DNA of 7,792 bases, taken from Candidatus Delongbacteria bacterium (lineage in GTDB: Bacteria; UBA4055). The DNA lies in contig JAKLPX010000144.1 in assembly GCA_022013635.1 (NCBI GenBank), forward strand, positions 1 through 7,792, read 5' to 3'. This document shows positions 4,896-7,792 of the stretch, piece by piece. Under the pieces are notes generated by a model. The model searched no databases, was not told the DNA's origin, and saw only the letters and a list, made by a program, of their open reading frames with translations. The position numbers were made by a program, and so were the translations under genes. The number at the start of each line of letters is the position of its first letter. The first letter of the stretch is position 1.

Positions 4896-7395
4896 GGTTT
4901 CTTCCTCCGTTAAATGCAAGAATATTTGCTTTGAATATATTGTCGTTCGGCGATAATATTTTTAGTGCGCCGATCCAAGTACCTGCAGGTATTTTATTGA
5001 AAGGTTCGATCGTTGACAGAAGTCCGAGCACAATGACATTTGCAGTCTTTCCCTGTACATCGCCTAAGTATTTAGCTATATCTTCCGCATCTATCCTTAT
5101 AATTTTATAACCTTCCAGTATTTTGTCAATATCGCTGTCCTTAGGATAATCGTGAATGCTTGCTTTAGGCGGTAACGCCTTGTAATTATTCAATATTATC
5201 GTTCCGCCGTCCTTTAAAAGATCCAGAAATCCTTCTCTCAAGACTTCGGATTTTTCCATCACGACCAGTACATCGGTTGATTTAGGCAGAAAAACGGGTG
5301 AATGAACTTTACCGCAGGCAAATGTAGAAATTACCGCACCGCCCAATTGAGCCATACCGTGCGTATCTCCTTTTACAATATGCGATGAACTGTAGGGAGT
5401 GTTCAGAGATATTTCGGCAAGTACTTTACCGAAGAACAGATTTCCCTGACCTCCGATCCCTCTTACCGCCACCCTTAATGTTTCAGGCAGAGAATTCGAA
5501 TCAATTTCTTCAATTTCATATTTACCGACTTCAGGCAGAGACGGTATCTGAATATTTAATTCTTCCTCAATGAATTCTATCGCGTCAAAAGGGCATACTT
5601 GCCTGCATACATGACCCTGAGAGACGCAATTTGTGCATAATTGGGTAAAATGCGGCCATTTTTCTTCGTCAAATTCAATTCCCTGACACATATCGCATTT
5701 TCCGCACCGTCTGCATTTGTCTTTGTTAAATTTAACTTTTCTGGTTTTGGTCGAGCTTTTCATCTGATGAACGCACGGTCCCTCAAGAACCAGAGCAGTA
5801 TATTTCCCTTTCTCGGCGTCTGACAGAGCCTGAGCTAGAGAGGATTCAACTTCCTTTAAATTATATGAATTTACCTTAACTGTTTTTGCCTGTTCGGCTT
5901 CTAATGCTTTAATAAGATTGAACTTGTTTTGAACTCCGGCCAGATTATATTCCGAGCTCGGCGCCGGCTGACCTCCGGTCATTGCCGTAATCCTGTTGTC
6001 GAGAATGATTTTCACGCCCGGTGTATTTCTGAAAACTGCGTTTCTTGTCGCATCCAATCCGGAATGACATTCGCATGAATCCCCGATGATGCTTATGGTT
6101 TTATGTGCGTACTCCGGTCTTGAAAGCACGAATCCCTGCCTGACGGAATCTCCTGCGCCCATACAAAGTACGGTATCAAGAGCGTTCATGAAATATAACA
6201 GGGTAGAACAGCCTATGTCGCCGAAAGAAGCATAGATTTTACCGGATTGTTTAAACCCGTTTACGGTTAAACCGAAAGCTTTGTAAGGACATCCGGGACA
6301 TATTGACGGAGGCCTTTTTAATGGTTCTGCGCTTAACTTTTTAGGCTCGAAAATATATTTCAGCCCGATTTTTCTGCACAGATCTGAAATAAGGACTTCA
6401 GGCGTCCAATTGGTTATGACGGAGTATTTTTCTTTACCTTCTACATTTATTCCGAGAAGTTTTATCTTATCTTCTAAAAATCTGTCGCCGTCCTCATAAA
6501 CCAGAATTTTCCCTTTAATCTTTTTGGAAAACTCAATTATATTTCTTTCAGGTACGGGATATAAAGCCGATAATGTTAATGTCGAAGGTCTTATATTCAA
6601 CTTTTCCAAGACTTCCTTTAATATAATTGTGGTCTCGCCGCTGACAATGATTCCGAGATCGCCTTCCTGGCTGATATGTTCATTTATAAGCTCAGAATTT
6701 TCATAATAGTTCTGAACTGCAGGTATCCTTGTCTGCGTGACAATATTATAATTTGCTCTTGCCACATTAGGCATAATAATCCATGATTTCATATCGGATT
6801 TCAGTTCTCTCGGAGATATTTTTCTTGGTTTTTTTATTTGTATAAGACCTTCGGAATGAGCAAGAATTCCAGAGGCTAATATCGCCACGGGAGTTCTGAA
6901 ATTTCTGCTTATATCAGCCGCAATAAAGGCTATATCGTACATTTCCTGATGATCTCTCGGTTCAAGTACGGGAATTCTTGCGGAAGCAAAAAAATACTTC
7001 AAATCAATTACATGCTGAGTGCTTGACGGGACATAATCCGAAGCAACATACAGTACGAACGCGCCCGCTTCGGCAGTATAAAAAGCCGAAGTTGTTATCG
7101 AGTCGCCGGCTTGAAATGCACCGGGTGTTTTCATAGTAACTACCGTATCGAACCCCGCAATAGAATGACCTATCCCTACGGCTACGGCTACGGCTTCATT
7201 CACTGACCAGCCGACATTTATTCTATCCTGAACTTTGCTTAAATATTTATCAATTACTTCCGTGCTCGGCGTTCCCGGGTATCCGTCCGCAGAATGATAA
7301 CCCGCGTGCATTACGCCCAACGCAAAAGCTTCGTTTCCCTGAACGATCAGTTTTGCTCCTTCTTTTGAATCTACTGTTTTTGCAAAAGCAGACAT
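4885..7395 (-). CDS. Indolepyruvate ferredoxin oxidoreductase, fused alpha and beta subunits (IorA-IorB)
   Basis: Cytoplasmic TPP- and Fe-S-dependent enzyme that oxidatively decarboxylates 2-oxo acids (aryl pyruvates in known members) to acyl-CoA, passing electrons to ferredoxin. Numbered from the ATG at 7395 (836 aa). An N-terminal pyrimidine-binding domain (about 8-190) carries GYPGTPSTE at 38-46. The transketolase C-like domain is about 240-345. The TPP domain (about 365-545) has CPGCPY (366-371), GDIGCS (392-397), GDSCECHSG (438-446) and DNRITAMTGGQ (466-476). A two-cluster ferredoxin domain follows, with Cys at 561, 564, 567, 570, 587, 590, 597 and 601. The beta-subunit domain (about 638-836) has RGIGGQGN (645-652) and THGMAQLGGAV (678-688). 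Beta is normally a separate protein of about 200 aa, so this is a gene fusion. A GTG at 7401 is in frame, but GGAG at 7401-7404 sits 5 nt before the ATG, which favours the ATG. The 3' end overlaps the acyl-CoA synthetase gene. Several active-site motifs differ from usual IorA, so the true substrate is uncertain. Confidence 0.9.
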   Translation of the reverse strand: MSAFAKTVDSKEGAKLIVQGNEAFALGVMHAGYHSADGYPGTPSTEVIDKYLSKVQDRINVGWSVNEAVAVAVGIGHSIAGFDTVVTMKTPGAFQAGDSITTSAFYTAEAGAFVLYVASDYVPSSTQHVIDLKYFFASARIPVLEPRDHQEMYDIAFIAADISRNFRTPVAILASGILAHSEGLIQIKKPRKISPRELKSDMKSWIIMPNVARANYNIVTQTRIPAVQNYYENSELINEHISQEGDLGIIVSGETTIILKEVLEKLNIRPSTLTLSALYPVPERNIIEFSKKIKGKILVYEDGDRFLEDKIKLLGINVEGKEKYSVITNWTPEVLISDLCRKIGLKYIFEPKKLSAEPLKRPPSICPGCPYKAFGLTVNGFKQSGKIYASFGDIGCSTLLYFMNALDTVLCMGAGDSVRQGFVLSRPEYAHKTISIIGDSCECHSGLDATRNAVFRNTPGVKIILDNRITAMTGGQPAPSSEYNLAGVQNKFNLIKALEAEQAKTVKVNSYNLKEVESSLAQALSDAEKGKYTALVLEGPCVHQMKSSTKTRKVKFNKDKCRRCGKCDMCQGIEFDEEKWPHFTQLCTNCVSQGHVCRQVCPFDAIEFIEEELNIQIPSLPEVGKYEIEEIDSNSLPETLRVAVRGIGGQGNLFFGKVLAEISLNTPYSSSHIVKGDTHGMAQLGGAVISTFACGKVHSPVFLPKSTDVLVVMEKSEVLREGFLDLLKDGGTIILNNYKALPPKASIHDYPKDSDIDKILEGYKIIRIDAEDIAKYLGDVQGKTANVIVLGLLSTIEPFNKIPAGTWIGALKILSPNDNIFKANILAFNGGRNHDK
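4903..4908 (-). promoter_or_regulatory. Shine-Dalgarno GGAGGA deciding the acyl-CoA synthetase start
   Basis: A near-perfect GGAGGA lies inside the last codons of the IOR gene, 7 nt before the ATG at 4895. The longer TTG-initiated frame (4919) would have this site inside its own coding sequence, so the ATG is preferred. The arrangement allows translational coupling between the two enzymes. Confidence 0.8.
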
Positions 7396-7400
7396 CTTCA

Positions 7401-7404
7401 CTCC
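7401..7404 (-). promoter_or_regulatory. Shine-Dalgarno GGAG deciding the IOR start
   Basis: GGAG (within CGGAGTGA) lies 5 nt upstream of the ATG at 7395. It overlaps the alternative GTG codon at 7401, which has no comparable site in front of it. The ATG is therefore the likelier start, two codons inside the longest frame. Confidence 0.65.
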
Positions 7405-7418
7405 GTTTTAGTTTATCT

Positions 7419-7792
7419 TTACCACTCATAAGTCAGAGTCAGCCTGTTTATTGCCGGCTTTAAACTCAGTTTATCGCCTTCTTTAAACAGATCTCTTTTA
7501 AATGATTTAAAATGAGAATCAACGAAAGCGTCTCCGGCAGATAAAAGGACAGCTCCGACGCTCATCCAAATAAAATTATTTCTGTCCCTGGTATATGTGT
7601 CAACATAAAATTCATATTCATCAATTTTTGATTGCAGACCAAGTTCTCTATAATATTGTAAATTATCTTTAGCATCGTTCATTCTTTCATTTTGTTTAAT
7701 GGCCCCGTAAATCATAGCGGCTTCGATAGAAGCGTAAATTCCCGCCTTTAAATATCTTCCGTTATAGATTTGACCTCCACCCGGAAAAACAA
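7419..7792 (-). CDS. DUF5683-like membrane protein, 5' end cut by window edge
   Basis: The frame stays open to the window edge, so the ATG at 7715 is internal and only the C-terminal 123 residues are visible. The upstream codons read PGGGQIYNGRYLKAG, the family-typical 'PG-GQ-YN-R-K' motif at the start of the DUF5683 domain. Next come a hydrophobic segment (about IYASIEAAMIYGAI), a charged, probably helical stretch with KDNLQYYRELGLQ, a second hydrophobic segment (IWMSVGAVLLSAGDAF) and the family-like DAFVDSHF. The protein ends in alternating polar and hydrophobic residues closing with an aromatic (LTLTYEW). It is probably a small envelope protein with two membrane segments; its function is unknown. 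The stop lies 23 nt before the IOR start on the same strand, so the two could share a transcript, though the products have no evident link. The family call is from memory of the motifs and is fairly secure. Confidence 0.75.
   Translation of the reverse strand, partial: VFPGGGQIYNGRYLKAGIYASIEAAMIYGAIKQNERMNDAKDNLQYYRELGLQSKIDEYEFYVDTYTRDRNNFIWMSVGAVLLSAGDAFVDSHFKSFKRDLFKEGDKLSLKPAINRLTLTYEW

Noticed and set aside
4766..5110. Plus-strand open frame of 114 codons across the IOR/synthetase junction
   Set aside because: Antisense to two well-supported genes, no recognisable domain, and a composition expected of a complementary frame.
5166..5180. Small hairpin around GGCG-GTAA-CGCC
   Set aside because: Only a short stem inside the beta-domain coding region; no sign of function.
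7068..7091. Inverted repeat CTTCGGC / GCCGAAG with a 10-nt loop
   Set aside because: Inside IOR codons in the middle of a conserved domain, with no U-tract and no gene boundary; most likely coincidence.
7176..7193. Three tandem copies of CTACGG
   Set aside because: Encodes the alternating Ala-Val run in NEAVAVAVG of the IOR first domain, a region where family members also have small residues; too short to call a functional repeat, though it could slip.
1..7792. CRISPR array, tRNA, rRNA, insertion sequence or riboswitch
   Set aside because: No regularly spaced repeats, no transposase-like frame or terminal repeats, and nearly all of the window is protein-coding. The non-coding gaps are too short for a structured RNA that I could recognise.

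Overview
This 7.8-kb window is a compact run of genes that all read on the minus strand. The order in transcription is from high to low coordinates. Base composition is moderately AT-rich, gaps between genes are short, and each of the five genes whose start is visible has a clear Shine-Dalgarno (SD) sequence. The gene content (a DUF5683-type protein, a ferredoxin-dependent 2-oxoacid oxidoreductase and an ADP-forming acyl-CoA synthetase) suggests an anaerobic, amino-acid-using bacterium. The DUF5683 hint points to the Bacteroidota/FCB side. The regular use of strong SD sites is unlike typical Bacteroidota, so a neighbouring FCB or candidate phylum seems more likely. This placement is only an inference.

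Layout in transcription order. (1) 7792-7419: 3' part of a DUF5683-like small membrane protein, cut by the window edge. (2) 7395-4885: an indolepyruvate-type ferredoxin oxidoreductase (IOR) with the alpha and beta subunits fused into one chain, and with divergent active-site and ferredoxin motifs. (3) 4895-2844: an ADP-forming acyl-CoA synthetase (alpha and beta fused) that overlaps the IOR gene by 11 nt. (4) A 92-nt gap, the largest between established genes, with a weak candidate promoter. (5) 2751-2509: an 80-residue PqqD-like (RRE, RiPP recognition element) protein. (6) 2499-1462: an ATP-grasp ligase. (7) 1438-86: a fold-type III PLP decarboxylase of the diaminopimelate/ornithine decarboxylase superfamily. 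(8) 69-1: a possible beginning of another reading frame.

How they may work together. IOR plus ADP-forming acyl-CoA synthetase is a known energy-conserving pair: 2-oxo acid + CoA + oxidised ferredoxin gives acyl-CoA, CO2 and reduced ferredoxin, then acyl-CoA + ADP + Pi gives acid + CoA + ATP. It can in principle run backwards to make aromatic 2-oxo acids from aryl acids. The second block (PqqD-like protein, ATP-grasp ligase, PLP decarboxylase) looks like a small ligation/decarboxylation pathway on a peptide or carrier. It contains no radical SAM enzyme and no obvious precursor peptide. It recalls the logic of carrier + ATP-grasp + PLP decarboxylase in butirosin side-chain synthesis (BtrI/BtrJ/BtrK), with a PqqD-like protein in place of the acyl carrier. 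This trio is the best candidate here for an undescribed system. Its function is not shown by the sequence.
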